From: Petrosia ficiformis
Taxonomy: Eukaryota; Porifera; Demospongiae; Haplosclerida; Petrosiidae
Assembly: GCA_947044365.1 (NCBI GenBank)
Contig: OX345636.1
Location: 57,825,746-57,889,745, forward strand
Direction of reading: 5' to 3'
DNA length: 64,000 bases
A program made the translations under genes and the position numbers. Positions 21,693 to 34,163 of this stretch are shown one piece after another (position 1 is the first letter of the stretch; every line of letters starts with the position of its first letter). A model generated the notes under the pieces. The model searched no databases and was not told the origin of the DNA. It saw only the letters and a program-made list of their open reading frames with translations.

Positions 21693-23191
21693 CTTGACCT
21701 CAAAAGTCAAAACTGTTATGAAGCGCTCTGGAAGGGCTCGCAGGACATTGCACCTCTTGAAAATTCTATTCAGTCTACATCGAGACAGAGAAAGGTCAGA
21801 AATTTTTATACTAAAACTTCATCCCAAGGCAGTGCTTTTAGGACCAGCAATTGGCAGCCTGGTGAAGTCCTGCCCACTTCAGTTACCCAAACTTCCATTC
21901 CACTTAATGAATTCTCTGATAATGATTCTATTGATGATGATCCTGGCTTATATGATGAACAACATCAGGAACAATATGAACAACAATTCAGTTGGGAGGA
22001 CATATATATATATAAATTCACTTTTTTTCTTCCGAATTTTGTGAATTTTCATGAGGGTTTAAATAAACTCAGCGAACTTATTTGTGCTGTTGAAAATGCT
22101 GTCCAGAACCTTGGAGCAACAACTCACAAACACCTCATCAGAAAGTTCCTCGTCATCTCCAAGTACAGGAAGTAGTACTGGTACTTCTATCAAAAGAAAG
22201 AGACGAACTTCACTTTCACTCCAGGTATATGTGTATTTACCACTATACTTATGCTACTATAATATATTATATTAATTTAATTACACAGAACCGAATCAGA
22301 GCAAAACATTCGATGAAGATGACAGCCTTCAACCATTTCAACCGTAAGTGCACATGACAATTTTAAGCATTAGTTTCCACAAGTTAAATATACAATATAC
22401 GATATACATGCACCACCATCAGTGAAAACATTTAGGCCCAATAATTATACCCCTAGGTGGGTGTGGCTTCCAAAAGATACAGAATTGAACCAGATTGTAT
22501 GCAGCAAGAAGCTGATTGGAGTAGCATCCGCCCACGGAAAAGACTACAACCTTAAGGTGACTATTGTTTGCGCATACGTAATTTAGCAATTTTCATGATA
22601 TCCACATTTGGCTGATATTAATTTAGCGATTTTGCTGTGAACATGATTTTTTTTAGTCTTTGTGCATACAATTGAATTATAATTAACCTCTAACTAAGTA
22701 TGTTAGAAATCTGTGTTGAGTAAAATGTGGAAGTTATACAGGTAAGTATACTCTTGCAATGTCACAATGTACCTCTTTCAAATCCCATTGCAAACTCTTG
22801 ATGTGGAATTGCAGTCACTCTTAGAAGGCCTTATAGTAAAAATGGTCATTGAATTTTGTACATTTAAAATATATTCTAAATTCCTGGCAGAAGACTGATT
22901 TCATTTTATGACAAATACAAAATTATCTGTGGATTGCTTATCAATCACATTGACACTTGTATAATTTATACAAATGTTCTACATGTTTCATGAATTATGG
23001 TTATAAAAGACTGTCTCGTCCCTTCATTTTAGAAATACAAAAACAGGATGTCTGCAGTTCAAAGACTCGAATCAATGGAAGCAAGTCCACAAGACCATTT
23101 CCAAGTGGTACAATCCCAGAGTGGGCAATTGCCAAAAGTGATGACTAGCAAGTATACTGTGAATATGGCTATATTTATTGTTTCACGATAA
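21693..23191 (+). pseudogene. Unrecognised multi-exon gene with an in-frame stop
   Basis: An open frame runs from 21693 through LENSIQSTSRQRKV, an acidic Asp/Gln-rich stretch (DNDSIDDDPGLYDEQHQ) and a possible coiled coil (NKLSELICAVENAVQNLG). It meets TAG at 22173-22175 before a donor at 22225. The same frame then continues in phase through exons 22289-22343, 22457-22556 and 23033-23191 (WVWLPKDTELNQIVC, LIGVASAHGKDYNLK, RMSAVQRLESME), ending TAA at 23189. Around the stop another frame reads SSESSSSSPSTGSS...KRKRR, which looks like the ancestral coding frame, so a pair of indels is as likely as a point mutation. Good splice sites and phase argue for a once-functional nuclear or regulatory gene. 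Family unknown. Confidence 0.45.
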
Positions 23192-23329
23192 TTATTATAA
23201 TTGTAATTCATATGTTTTTCCTATTGTGTCATATATTTACAAAAACAAATATTTGGCACCTGTTAAATCAGGAAATGTAATGTAAATGTGGGATGTGATA
23301 TAGCATTATTGTTCAAATTTTAGCTAAAG

Positions 23330-23640
23330 TAAAATAGATATGTTGGTACAAGGACTTTTGAAATAGCAGGCTCAGGAAATGATATATGGAATCAGAAATT
23401 GTGGGCATCAGGAAATTTTCTCATCTTTTGAAATTCCAGGTGGAGGAAATATTACACAAAATCATAAATAGCTGGCATCAGGAAATTGTCTCAACTTTTG
23501 AAATTGCAGGTGCAGGAAATATTACATAAAATCAGAGATAGTTGGCATCAGGAAATTGTCTCAACATATGAATTTTCAGGTAAAGGAAATGTTACTTAGA
23601 ATTTGAAATGTTCTTCATCTGTCAGCTAAAGGAAATTAGC
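23330..23640 (+). repeat. Minisatellite, 70-bp unit, four to five copies
   Basis: GGCATCAGGAAATT recurs at 23404, 23474 and 23544, spaced by 70 bp. Units hold several AGGAAAT motifs. More diverged AGGAAAT-containing sequence continues to about 23790. Confidence 0.75.
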
Positions 23641-23989
23641 CCTGTGCTTTCCTATCCTGTACCAGGAAATGCATCCAAAATGTTGGGATTTCATGGAAAT
23701 TCAGGCATAAGAAAATATAGCTGGAATATGGTATTTCATACAGATGTGCTGTACCAATCCTGTGTAAGGAAATATCATTTTTTTTCCCTGTGCTAGTAAT
23801 ATGGCTATCTTCTTGTTTACTAAGTATCCTAAGAAGATGCACATGAATCTCTTGTTGGAATATTGAAGTCAAACGCCAGGTATATATAGTATTAACACAA
23901 TTCATCATGTTAAACTATTGGTGTACATCATGCTACAAAAATGATTATTTGAACTGTCACAGAACATTTGGTCCTGTCCTCTTTTCATG

Positions 23990-24590
23990 TAACAACTACC
24001 AGCAGCATTACTATGTGTACTACATGTTCAAATATCTAAAGCAAAACAGACACACTTACAAGAGGTAAAGCATTATCAAAATGATTTACACAACAATGAT
24101 TATACAGGGAAGGGGTTTGAAAGAATGTATAACAAGTATATCAATAGAAGAAATATTATCTGGAAACAACGGGGTCTTTTGCTCCATGTAAGAACAATAA
24201 TCTATGATAAAAAATTATTTATCATGTCATAACTCTCAATCTAGTCACAAAATAACGCTGCAAAAGTGGTGAGTGAAATGTCTCATCCACCATCAACCAT
24301 AATAATTCATTTGCAAAGGTACATAATTATTCCTAGACTATAACTTAACCCAAAATGATTCATTTTTGTAAGATTTTCATGGGAAGCAAACAAAGGATTA
24401 AAACTCCTATCCAGAGGAGCTTACTATTAATGATACTAAGGCATGTGATGAGCCTAACAAATATATGAACATACAGGGCATACGTTATTTGACATGGCAG
24501 CTCATATAATATATATATAGCCTCTGCTCTTGAAGGAGGACATTGTATTGCTTATGTTGTGGTAAACAGCTACTGGTTTGAAATGAGGTA
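23990..24590 (+). pseudogene. Ubiquitin-specific protease (USP/UCH) C-terminal remnant
   Basis: Pieces of a USP catalytic domain lie in the right order on the plus strand. A CxxC finger half (MCTTCSNI) has its cysteines at 24016-24027. SISIEEILSGNNGVFCSM follows near 24129-24183 (the finger region before the second CxxC). NAAKVVSEMSHPPSTIIIHL at about 24255-24316 matches the segment that precedes HLKRF in USPs. FSWEANKGLKL and then YPEELTINDT (24418-24447) come next, and the His box GGHCIAYV ends at 24558, followed by YWFEM. Pieces are in different frames, a (TA)n run interrupts the segment before the His box, and one splice junction breaks phase. USPs cleave ubiquitin; this copy looks dead. 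A gene with sequencing errors is the alternative. Confidence 0.6.
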
Positions 24591-24705
24591 TATAAATATT
24601 TAAATTAAATACCACTTCCACATAACTATTATATTTAATTTTGTTGCCAAAGCAAGGCACCATCCCAATCGTGTTCCTGTGCTTTTTTCGGTTTTGATAT
24701 GTATC
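24590..24705. repeat. Dispersed repeat, copy 1 (second copy at 60640-60830)
   Basis: Shares TTAAATACCACTTCC and then CCAAAGCAAGGCACCATCCC with 60640-60830. In the second copy a left part (ATTAAATACCACTTCCTCAT) and a right part (TGGAAGTTGAATTTAAT) are inverted copies, suggesting a MITE. Confidence 0.6.
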
Positions 24706-25295
24706 CCTACATTCTTTAAAATGTTTATTATTTATAATTACTATAATAGATAATTGAGTATAATGATGTCACTGGTGATTACATCAGTGCACTGTGTTGA
24801 TGCTTTTGATAATTAAGAGAATTGTAGACTAGCTATCAATCTATCTATATACAACTTACGTGAGATATTTACATAATGGTTAATGACCACATTAATTTAG
24901 TCACCAGATGATAAAGTGGTCACATTATTACTGCAACTCAAAAAAATCCATTCAAAATGCTTTGTACTTTTAAAACTTTTTTTTTTCCTTGAATTGATTG
25001 GGTTAAAGAAGGCCTGACCTTTGAACTAACTAGAAACACATTCATTGATGCACTTCCTGAATTATCAAATTTCCAAACATAATGTACTATATATATATAC
25101 AGGATAAATTATCACTGAAATTGGTTCTGGGTTGCTGGCCTTTGCAATTCCCTATAATCAATTGTAGACGGAGTTCTGACCCTCCATCTCAACTGTCCTG
25201 GAGTTCCAACTTTTGGATGCATCTAGAATTGCTAATTACTATATTATCCACACAAACAAATTAAATTATTAAAAAAACAATAATTACTATAATTA

Positions 25296-28200
25296 TTAAT
25301 ATATTTCTTGAGATTCTTTTTGTTTATTGTGTGGATGTGTTTGTGACAATAATTGTAAAATATAAGGAGTTAGTTCATTCACCTGTAAAAAAAAATAGGA
25401 AAAGAAATGTATCACATTATAATATTATGTCTATGGAATTATAATACTAATTCCATTTTCTATAATATGACAAGGTTCAAAATGGTGATGATCGATATTT
25501 ACATTGTATCACATATACTGTACAATATTGGCTTCTGGGTATATTGATACACTGGATTGGGCAGTTTAGTAAACTTGGTTTCACACAAACAGACAGAACA
25601 CCAGATTACAGTAACCCTCCATTCCACTTACGTGGGCAAGAGTTAACAAGATATATAATATTTATAAAGAGGAAAGATTATCACTATGATTGCATAAGTC
25701 CAGCATTGCTGAAGCAAAGAAGTTTCTTATGTTTTAAACCATACTAACAATAGTTAATAGCTATCTGTCTCCCATTCTTTATAGATAATGTATGTCAGCT
25801 ATTAGTTTCTATAAGCTACTGTTTATTGTACTAGCTCAAATTTGTGTTGGTTCATTAAATGCCCCGCCCATAAATTTCAACCATTGCTTGGCCTAGACTT
25901 GTGCCCATATTGTCACTTTATAAGTATATAAAATTTATACAAAATGATAACACTCACTGATAATCTTTCTGGTACATATACATCATCTGTGAGAGGAAGA
26001 AATGATAATAGATGTTCATGATGTAACATGATGTATATACCTTCTTGAGTCTTCATAGTTTTCAACACACTAACAAAATCCAATACACTATAATATAAAA
26101 GACATTCTTTAAAGAAGTACACACATTGCAGACACAACATGTGTGCATGAGGAGGTATGTTATAACTGTTTCGTACCATGGAAATTGGGCAATATGAAAT
26201 TAATTTTTGTGATTATTGCCTAAACGTGACTTGCAATTATTGTAATATTGTAACTACTCATTGATACTGTCTATGATAACAAAAATAGGTTCATTTTTTA
26301 AAAGATGGCAATTCCGATCCATGTTTAGATAGCATACAGCTGAAGATTAAGTGTTATACATGTAGTATTTTTCAACTCCATAATTATTATAATAATTATA
26401 ATATCTATTATTTAATACAATATATGTGATATGATTATTACAATGTATGTGATATATTAAAACTATTACCCAACCCTACATGTAGCTGACAATTGTAGAA
26501 TGCTATCTTGATGCAGTCAGTGCCAACATTTCTCATAATGGCACTGCAGTCATGCAGTGGCAACATGTGAGATGAGGCACTGTGGTTATACCACATGCTA
26601 TATGTTAGCATTGCTGGCCTTTTGATATTAAGCACTACATGCTACATATCAAGTATTTGTAACGAATGAATAGTCATTAAGTTCCTTAAACAAATTATTT
26701 ATGCAATTAAATTCATACTTGAAGGTATCTGGTAATAGTTCCCAAATTTGATGAGTTTGAAGAACATCTCCTTTTGAAAAATGAATCAGAGCTTGATGGA
26801 ATAAAGCACATTGAAGAGGAGGAGATATCTGATAAAGATAAGAATATTAATCAAACATGTACATGTACATGAGAGCTTGTGGATTATTTTTTAGATGTTC
26901 TTGTAGAACTTTAGGAATATATTGCATCTAGAACAACTATTAGTTCCAGTTTCTATGTAAAGCTACAAGCAGCTTCCTTTCTGGAGGCCTGTAGAGCTTG
27001 AGTGCGCATTCCTTATTATGCGCCTCGCCATTATTTAACAGAGTCCTAAGGAATGACACCACTTCCCTACATATACAATGCATAGTCACGTATGTGACAC
27101 AAACATAAATATTCATTAAACCCCATGGAAAGCAGTTATAGGGATGGCCCTGTAGCCCATAAAAACAAATTATGAATACCTGAGAGAAGACTTGTTTCAT
27201 CACATGAATAGCGTCAACCCACAACTCATTATCCAATAGGATAGTCAATGCTTGTAGTTCAACATTAGGATAATCACTGTGTGTATGGAATATAATTATA
27301 ATGTATAATATACATGATTGTACATGTACATTCAACATTAGGATAATCACTATGTGTATGGGAATATAATTATAAATGTATAATATACATGAATGTACAT
27401 GTACATTCAACATTAGGATAATCACTGTGTGTATGGTAATAACAATACTTATACACGAATGTACATGTACGTGTTTTAGTATGCACATACATGTACATGT
27501 ACATGTGAATTTCAACAATAGCTTCAGATGCCAACTAATGATAATTACTATTTCAAATGAAAAGAGGCTATACTTCAGTCCAATTCAACATTTTCATGGT
27601 GGTGGTGGTAGTTACATTTTTGAGAGTTAAAACACAATATGGCAACAGTTACAACTGTAAAGTACTGTTACTGATGTACTACTAATACAGTGAATTCATA
27701 TAGTAATAAAATGTACAGTATAGTACATGTATAGTACATGTATAATACATGTATAGTACATGTATAGTACATGTACATATACACTGTACATGTAGTGTAA
27801 TACCATATACATGTACGTGGAAATATTAACAGTTTGCTGTTCCCAGAGTATTGATGAATTAAAGTTTGACGATTAACTAACCCTGTTGATACCTATAAAC
27901 ATCTAGATCAATTAATGGGTAACTCCTACAGAAGACGTCATGTATATCAACAGTTCAAATTTTTGAAGTCCTTTGATATTTTTCAATCATACAGGAGAGT
28001 ACATGTATTTAAATTTACTTTAAGCTAGTCCAAAAATTGAAGCTATACGAGTAACCAATCCAAATTGTAAGAGATCGAATTGACAAAGATGCTACATGTA
28101 AGTGTGGGTGCTAGCACTGACCACTGCACTTTCAAACACTTGGCTTGCTGCTTTTTTCTGATTAACAAAGCATGATTTTGGTACCTACATGTATGACTTT

Positions 28201-28962
28201 CTTACAAGGTTGAGATGTGGGCGTTGCCTTCGAGAGCAAAACACCTGCGCTATAGATCACTTTGCTATCTTTTGCAGCTAAAGAAGAGTACCACATGGCT
28301 TTCTTGTTACAACATGTATGTCTTCTATCCAACAAAATAATAACTATAATCTAAATTGCATAGATACTGTATTCTTGGTTTCCACACGCAATAGAACTAC
28401 CTTGGAAGCATTGATTACTTCGGGCTCCGCCCTCAGTTATTAAAACTGTTTCCACGGTAGTTCTATTGCACGTAGAAACCTCGAATACAGTATCTAACCC
28501 ATACAGAACTACATGTATTATTTTAATAGTTTACAGGAAACAAATTTTCTATCAAATTTGTATAAATACTCATTATCTGTGGGGCCATGGTCATTTTGTA
28601 TTCAAGGAAGATCACATATATTAGGTTTCTTGGTAGTCTTGTCTCCTGACTCCCAATTTCAGTGGCTTGTTGTATACAACAGTCAAATAGTGAGTGTATT
28701 AACACACTTACATGTATTGTGTTTGATAGAAAATTGGATCCTCCAAACAGTCGATTTTTATAAATACTGTCACAAATAATTACATGCATATGTACGTACA
28801 TACCTTTCTGAGTCTCCTTGTGAAGGTGATATCTACTCCATGTTGTAAATCTCTTACTAGATGTGCATAAGCCACAAAATGCAGTAATTCATTTGGTTCA
28901 GAATCATACAATAGATTACATGTTAACTCAAATACTGGAACTCGAGCTGTCTGAATACTTGG
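25296..28962 (-). CDS. Unrecognised multi-exon gene, predicted all-helical protein
   Basis: Exons on the minus strand: 28962-28804, 27276-27180, 26828-26719, 26165-26041, 25986-25958 and 25382-25296 (TAA at 25298-25296). The last five join with matching phases (0, 2, 1, 0), which is strong evidence. At least one exon is missing between 28804 and 27276 because phases there disagree. Segments such as FELTCNLLYDSEPNELLHFV, LQALTILLDNELWVDAIHVM, QCALFHQALIHFSKGDVLQ and YYSVLDFVSVLKTM are amphipathic helices spaced like TPR or HEAT-type repeats. The C-terminus is LLSQTHPHNKQKESQEIY. No signal peptide or catalytic motif is visible. I cannot name the family. Confidence 0.7.
26880..27172 (-). repeat. 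Dispersed repeat, intact copy (interrupted copy at 54630-56022)
   Basis: Shares GAACTTTAGGAATATAT, TATTAGTTCCAGTTTCTA and TAGGGATGGCCCT with 54630-54797 plus 55903-56022. On the minus strand both copies end in a short frame reading LHRNWN or LLRNWN; the copies are otherwise non-coding. It lies directly downstream of the donor of the exon at 27180, in an intron. Confidence 0.7.
27259..27440 (+). repeat. Three copies of a roughly 75-bp unit containing a splice acceptor
   Basis: CAACATTAGGATAATCAC followed by (G/A)TGTGTATGG occurs at 27261, 27331 and 27410. The first copy is the 5' end of the minus-strand exon 27276-27180 with its acceptor; the other two are intronic copies of the same boundary. 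Confidence 0.8.
28361..28496. mobile_element. Fold-back MITE flanked by TA
   Basis: The arms TAGATACTGTATTC...GTTTCCA and their inverted copy ending GAATACAGTATCTA are nearly complementary over about 45 bp, with GCAATAGAACTACC inside each. The TA at each end suits a Tc1/mariner-type insertion. It lies in an intron of the 25.3-29.0 kb gene. Confidence 0.6.
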
Positions 28963-30340
28963 CTATAATTCATGGAAGCGATAACTGAAATTTATTATTA
29001 TTTATATACATGTAGATACTTTTTCCATTACATATACATGCAGTACACATGTACAAGCATTATAATGTGTACTGTACATGTGATAGTCATGTGCATTATA
29101 CATTATATTAACATGTACTTTACATGTCATAGTTACTAGGGCTCAGGATAACACCAGATCAATCATTATCTCTCATCAGTTATCATGAGCACTGCATTAC
29201 AATATATGAATATATGTATGTATTGTAATTGGTATACATGTACAGTATATGTCAATAAAATGTCACCATACAGTAACAGTAATTACCTTAGTTCTACTGT
29301 CAGCATAGTACAGTAATTACTGTCTCACTACTGTGGTGTTGAATACCAATTACTGTCAAAACGAGCGCCGTCGGGACGGGACCCTCGCCTATGTGGCAAA
29401 GTAATACAAAGCACTACAATTTTTTTCTAAATATAATAAAGTTTGTGTATAAAACAAACAATACTTTTATTGAAAAATGTATAATTTATATATATATCTT
29501 ACATCTTATTCTCTGAAGTCTCCAACGTGTCTCAACGTGTGAAAACGAATCACTCTATTACGTGTTTAGCATTAGCGTGCACAAGACCATGCCTGTAGGT
29601 GGAGCTAAGTAGCTTGCGTCAATGGTGGTGTAGTTTAGTAGTAGCAACCATTACCTCGATTGTTTTTGGTTTGAAGTGTTTCTTGGCTAGCGACAGGCCA
29701 TGAAACAGGATAACTTGTGTTTGTGTGTCCGTATATACTCTCGTTATTGCCCTCGTTTCATCTTAAAGTCGTGAAACGGTAACTGTGAGTTATAAAAATT
29801 GTCATAACTTTAGAACCAAAAGGTTTTAGAAGATTTCCTACGTTATTTTTTTTCCTTGTATAATTTGAAGTCTACCAGTACCCCGTTTGAAATGTCAATG
29901 TTTTTATTTTTCCAGAAAAACTGCTAACACACAGACAGACAGACAGACACACAGACAGACAGACACACAGACACACAGACACACAGACAAAACGATTACC
30001 GTACCCTTCCGCCTACGCTACGCGGCGAGGGTAACTACTGTTGAACTACATGTATGTAGTGTGGAAATGAAACAACTGAGTAATTACTGTACTGTATGGT
30101 GACTTGTTATTGATATACATGTATACCAGTCTGACTGTTCTCCATAGTAGAAAAGGCAAAGGTACATGTAACAATTATTATTGGACCTATTTTATACTGA
30201 TCGGAGGCATTTTCTCACACAAACTGTTAGATGTAACACAAATTATAATCAATTAGATTGGTGATTTGCCAGCCCTAAGGAGATCACTGAGTATAGATAT
30301 ACATGTACATGTAGGGTTTGTACTGTAAGTGAAAATTAAT
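28963..30340. other. Non-coding; dispersed repeat with (ACAG)n tract
   Basis: Bases 29620-29990 (TAGTAGCAACCATTACCTCGATTG ... CAGAAAAACTGCTAACACACAGACAGAC) are related to 32385-32670 (TTGTAGCAACCACTACCTCAATTG ... CAGAAAATTGCTAATACATAGACAC), so a repeat family flanks the 30.3-32.2 kb minisatellite. CpG-bearing sequence at 29360-29390 and 30005-30030 shares ACCCTCGCC. No exon found. Confidence 0.4.
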
Positions 30341-32240
30341 TTTAAAGACTGAGACTGAATGTGTGTGTGTACATGAATACACATCACACTGTGCACTACC
30401 ATACATTGTAGATGTACACATACCTTCAGTATATATGTGTGTACAGGTGTACATATATACACATCACACTGTGCACTACCATACATTGTAGATGTACACG
30501 TACCTTCAGTATATGTGTGTACAGGACTGGTGTACATGTATATACATCACACTGTGCACTACCATACATTGTAGATGTACACGTATCTTCAGTATATACA
30601 TGTATGTGTACAGGTGTACATATGTACACATCACACTGTGCAATACCATACATGTACATTGCAGATGTACACGTATCTTTAGTATATATGTGTACAGGTG
30701 TACATGTATATACATCACACTGTGCACTACCATACATTGTAGATGTACACATACCTTCAGTATATATGTGTACAGGTGTACATATATACACATCACACTA
30801 TGCACTACCATACATTGTAGATGTACACGTACCTTCAGTATATGTGTGTACAGGTGTACATGTATACATACCTTCAGTATATATGTGTGTACAGGTGTAC
30901 ATATATACACATCACACTGTGCACTACCATACATTGTAGATGTACACGTATCTTCAGTATATACATGTATGTGTACAGGTGTACATATATACACATCACA
31001 CTGTGCAGTACCATACATGTACATTGCAGATGTACACGTATCTTCAGTATATACATGTATGTGTACAGGTGTACATGTATATACATCACACTGTGCAATA
31101 CCATATATTGTAGATGTACACGTACCTTCAGTATATGTGTGTACAGGACTGGTGTACATGTAAATACATCACACTGTGCACTACCATACATTGTAGATGT
31201 ACACGTATCTTCAGTATATACATGTATGTGTACAGGTGTACATATATACACATCACACTGTGCAATACCATACATGTACATTGCAGATGTACACGTATCT
31301 TCAGTATATACATGTATGTGTACAGGTGTACATGTATATACATCACACTGTGCAATACCATATATTGTAGATGTACACGTACCTTCAGTATATGTGTGTA
31401 CAGGACTGGTGTACATGTAAATACATCACACTGTGCACTACCATACATTGTAGATGTACACGTATCTTCAGTATATACATGTATGTGTACAGGTGTACAT
31501 ATATACACATCACACTGTGCAATACCATACATGTACATTGCAGATGTACACGTATCTTCAGTATATACATGTATGTGTACAGGTGTACATGTATATACAT
31601 CACACTGTGCAATACCATACATTGTAGATGTACGCGTACCTTCAGTATATGTGTATACAGGTGTACATATATACACATCACACTGTGCAATACCATACAT
31701 TGCAGATGTACACGTATCTTCAGTATATACGTGTACAGGTGTACATATATACACATCACACTGTGCACTACCATACATTGTAGATGTACACGTACCTTCA
31801 GTATATGTGTGTACAGGTGTACATATATATACATCACACTGTGCAATACCATACATTGCAGATGTACACGTATCTTCAGTATATACATTGTATGTGTACA
31901 GGTGTTTGTGCATGCATGAATGTGCAAATACATGTACCTTCAGGACATGTATGTATTTGTATAGTGTATACACATCACACTGTGCACAACCATACATTGT
32001 TGATGTACATGTACACACTGTACCGTATTTCAGTACATGTATGTATTTGTATAGTGTATACACATCACACTGTGCACTACCATACATTGTACATGTTTAC
32101 ACATCACACTGTGCACTACCATACATCGTTGATGTACACGTACACACTGTACCTTTAGTACATGTATACATGCATCTGTATATGCATCACAATGTACACT
32201 ACCATACATTGCAGATATGTATACACGTACCACACCCATT
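30340..32240 (+). repeat. 1.9 kb minisatellite, about 85-130 bp units
   Basis: About 20 copies built from ACACATCACACTGTGCA, CCATACATTGTAGATGTACA, CGTA(C/T)CTTCAGTATAT and GTGTACAGGTGTACAT. Unit length varies by insertion of TACATGTA-type blocks, and a multi-unit block is duplicated (compare 31010-31190 with 31260-31440). All long ORFs here on both strands are repeat artefacts rich in Tyr, Cys, Thr and His. Confidence 0.95.
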
Positions 32241-32749
32241 TATCAACCATACCTACTAAACACACCTATTTTGTACACGTCTATACAAGCAGATTATCTG
32301 ATACAAACATCTCTCTTTAAGATCCTAGCATACATGCATTGTAGTTCAACATTATACATGTAGATCTAGTATTAACAAATTGCAAAAACAGTTTGTGATG
32401 CTTGAGCCAGTGCTTTAGTTGTAGCAACCACTACCTCAATTGTACTTGGTTTGAAATAATGCCTCAATATGATGTGTCCATTTGTCAAACAGAACACCCA
32501 TTTATCAACCATACCTATACTAAACACACCTATAGCTTAGCTATTATTTATCTTCCTTGCATATACATGTATATAAATTTTAAGTTGCCAAATTGTTAGT
32601 TTTTCAGAAAATTGCTAATACATAGACACATGAATGAACAAAGAAAACTAATTACAATGCCCTCATGCATTAAGAAGGTGTGACAACAATTATTCCAATA
32701 TCAGCACAATTATTCATCCCAAATCAAAATACATGTGCTTACTTTTATG

Positions 32750-32870
32750 AAAAGTATGATTGCATTCTCCATTACCCTTGTATCAGGCATGATCTGATAA
32801 GGCATGCTTGAAATCCTAACCAAGATGTTGAACACTGCATGGTAGAAATGAAGCAGCACAAGAAATGTTT
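32750..32870 (-). CDS. Candidate upstream exon of the 25.3-29.0 kb gene
   Basis: The minus strand reads FLVLLHFYHAVFNILVRISS then MPDTRVMENAIILFIK and reaches the donor GTAAGC in phase 0, which fits the phase-0 start of the exon at 28962. A TGA stands just before the coding-looking part and the nearest acceptor (CCTCTCCTCAG) is in another frame. Either an indel is present or the exon starts differently. Confidence 0.35.
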
Positions 32871-33699
32871 TTACGTGTCAACTCTCTGAGGAGAGGAGAA
32901 AACAACATGTAATAACAAATATATACCAGACAGAGCACATGAGGAAAAGTATTTGAGAACTGTTATTAACTACCCAAGAGTTCTTATGAGGTTTTCCCCA
33001 TTGCAGATGTTTATACAGTACTTCCTTCACATGTACTTATAACACTAATATTTATCTGATGTACATGTATATACATGTAATTATAGTTTTCTAGTTTGTT
33101 CAATTCGTTACTTTTCTACATTTATCCTTAATCTATAATCTTCTTATCTTACCCTATTTAAGTGACTTGTTATTTTGTAGAGTGTTATTTCAGTTGCTTT
33201 GCTATTCTAATAAAAGTACTCTAAAATCAACTATCAACTATATCACTACTGTACATCATGTTTAGTGTAGTATACATAATTTTAACATCTCAGTACAACA
33301 TACAGGGTACATGTTTAACACAGTAAATGTAGTTGATATGGTAAATGTGTTAATTAAAATATGATTTTGTGTCATACAGACTGTCTTGATTGTGACTGAG
33401 GTATAGGAGTATTGTAAAGACATTTCACTCATGAGGAATATAATAAGTGTGTGTATAATTTCACTTATTTCTTCAAAATTAGTATGTGTTAGGATGTAAT
33501 AGTTAATTTAATGTCATTAGTAACTCAATAATGGAGTAATGGATTGAAAATGAAAATGACAAATATTGTTGGTCATTCCAAATTAAAGTGACAAACATTT
33601 TTTGGAGGTCATCGTGATTGTGAATGACCTTTGGTATCTACAGTAACATTCCAACAGAAACTGCTAACCAGGAGGCCAGGATAATTTTAAGACTGCTAT

Positions 33700-33842
33700 T
33701 AACTAATCTCAAATATTTGGTTCAAAGCTGAGCTTGTCTTTGGGATTACTAGTTCACAAAACTGTTTACAAATGAAAGTGATCAAACTGTTCATCAGTCC
33801 TGACCATAACTGGTCTAAAGAGTCATAGAAAAGTAAATCTAC
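33700..33842 (-). CDS. Candidate exon, helical, possibly same gene
   Basis: After ATGTATAG the minus strand reads DLLFYDSLDQLWSGLMNSL and FICKQFCELVIP in an open frame to a TAA near 33700. A donor GTAATC lies inside it, which would avoid the stop. Style resembles the helical gene downstream. Support is limited to composition and one acceptor. Confidence 0.3.
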
Positions 33843-34163
33843 TATACATGTATGTACATGTATAACGCTGTTACACACAAACACTTGCTTGGATACTGTA
33901 TCTTGCATGTAGATGCCAGTTATATAACTTGGTACGATTTCTACTGATTCATCAAATCTTGTGCTTTCAACTCTTGGTTTGATAGCTTGATGTATAACCT
34001 ATGCTTAAAACAACAAGTACATACCTTTTGTATTAACATATTGAGTTACTGATAATGAACAGCAAGAAAATAAGTAAAAATATCTCCAAATTCAATTCAA
34101 CAATGTTGCAGCATGAATATGATCCCATCAAAAACATCTCACCAAATAACAACAAATACTTTA

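Noticed and set aside
28523..28695. Additional exon of the helical-protein gene (TEIGSQETRLPRNLIYVIF...)
   Set aside because: Looks coding, and one exon is missing in this interval, but its phases fit neither neighbour with the acceptors visible, so it was not included in the model.
30412..32259. Many ORFs up to 381 codons rich in Tyr, Cys, Thr and His on both strands
   Set aside because: Repeat artefacts of the 85-130 bp minisatellite.
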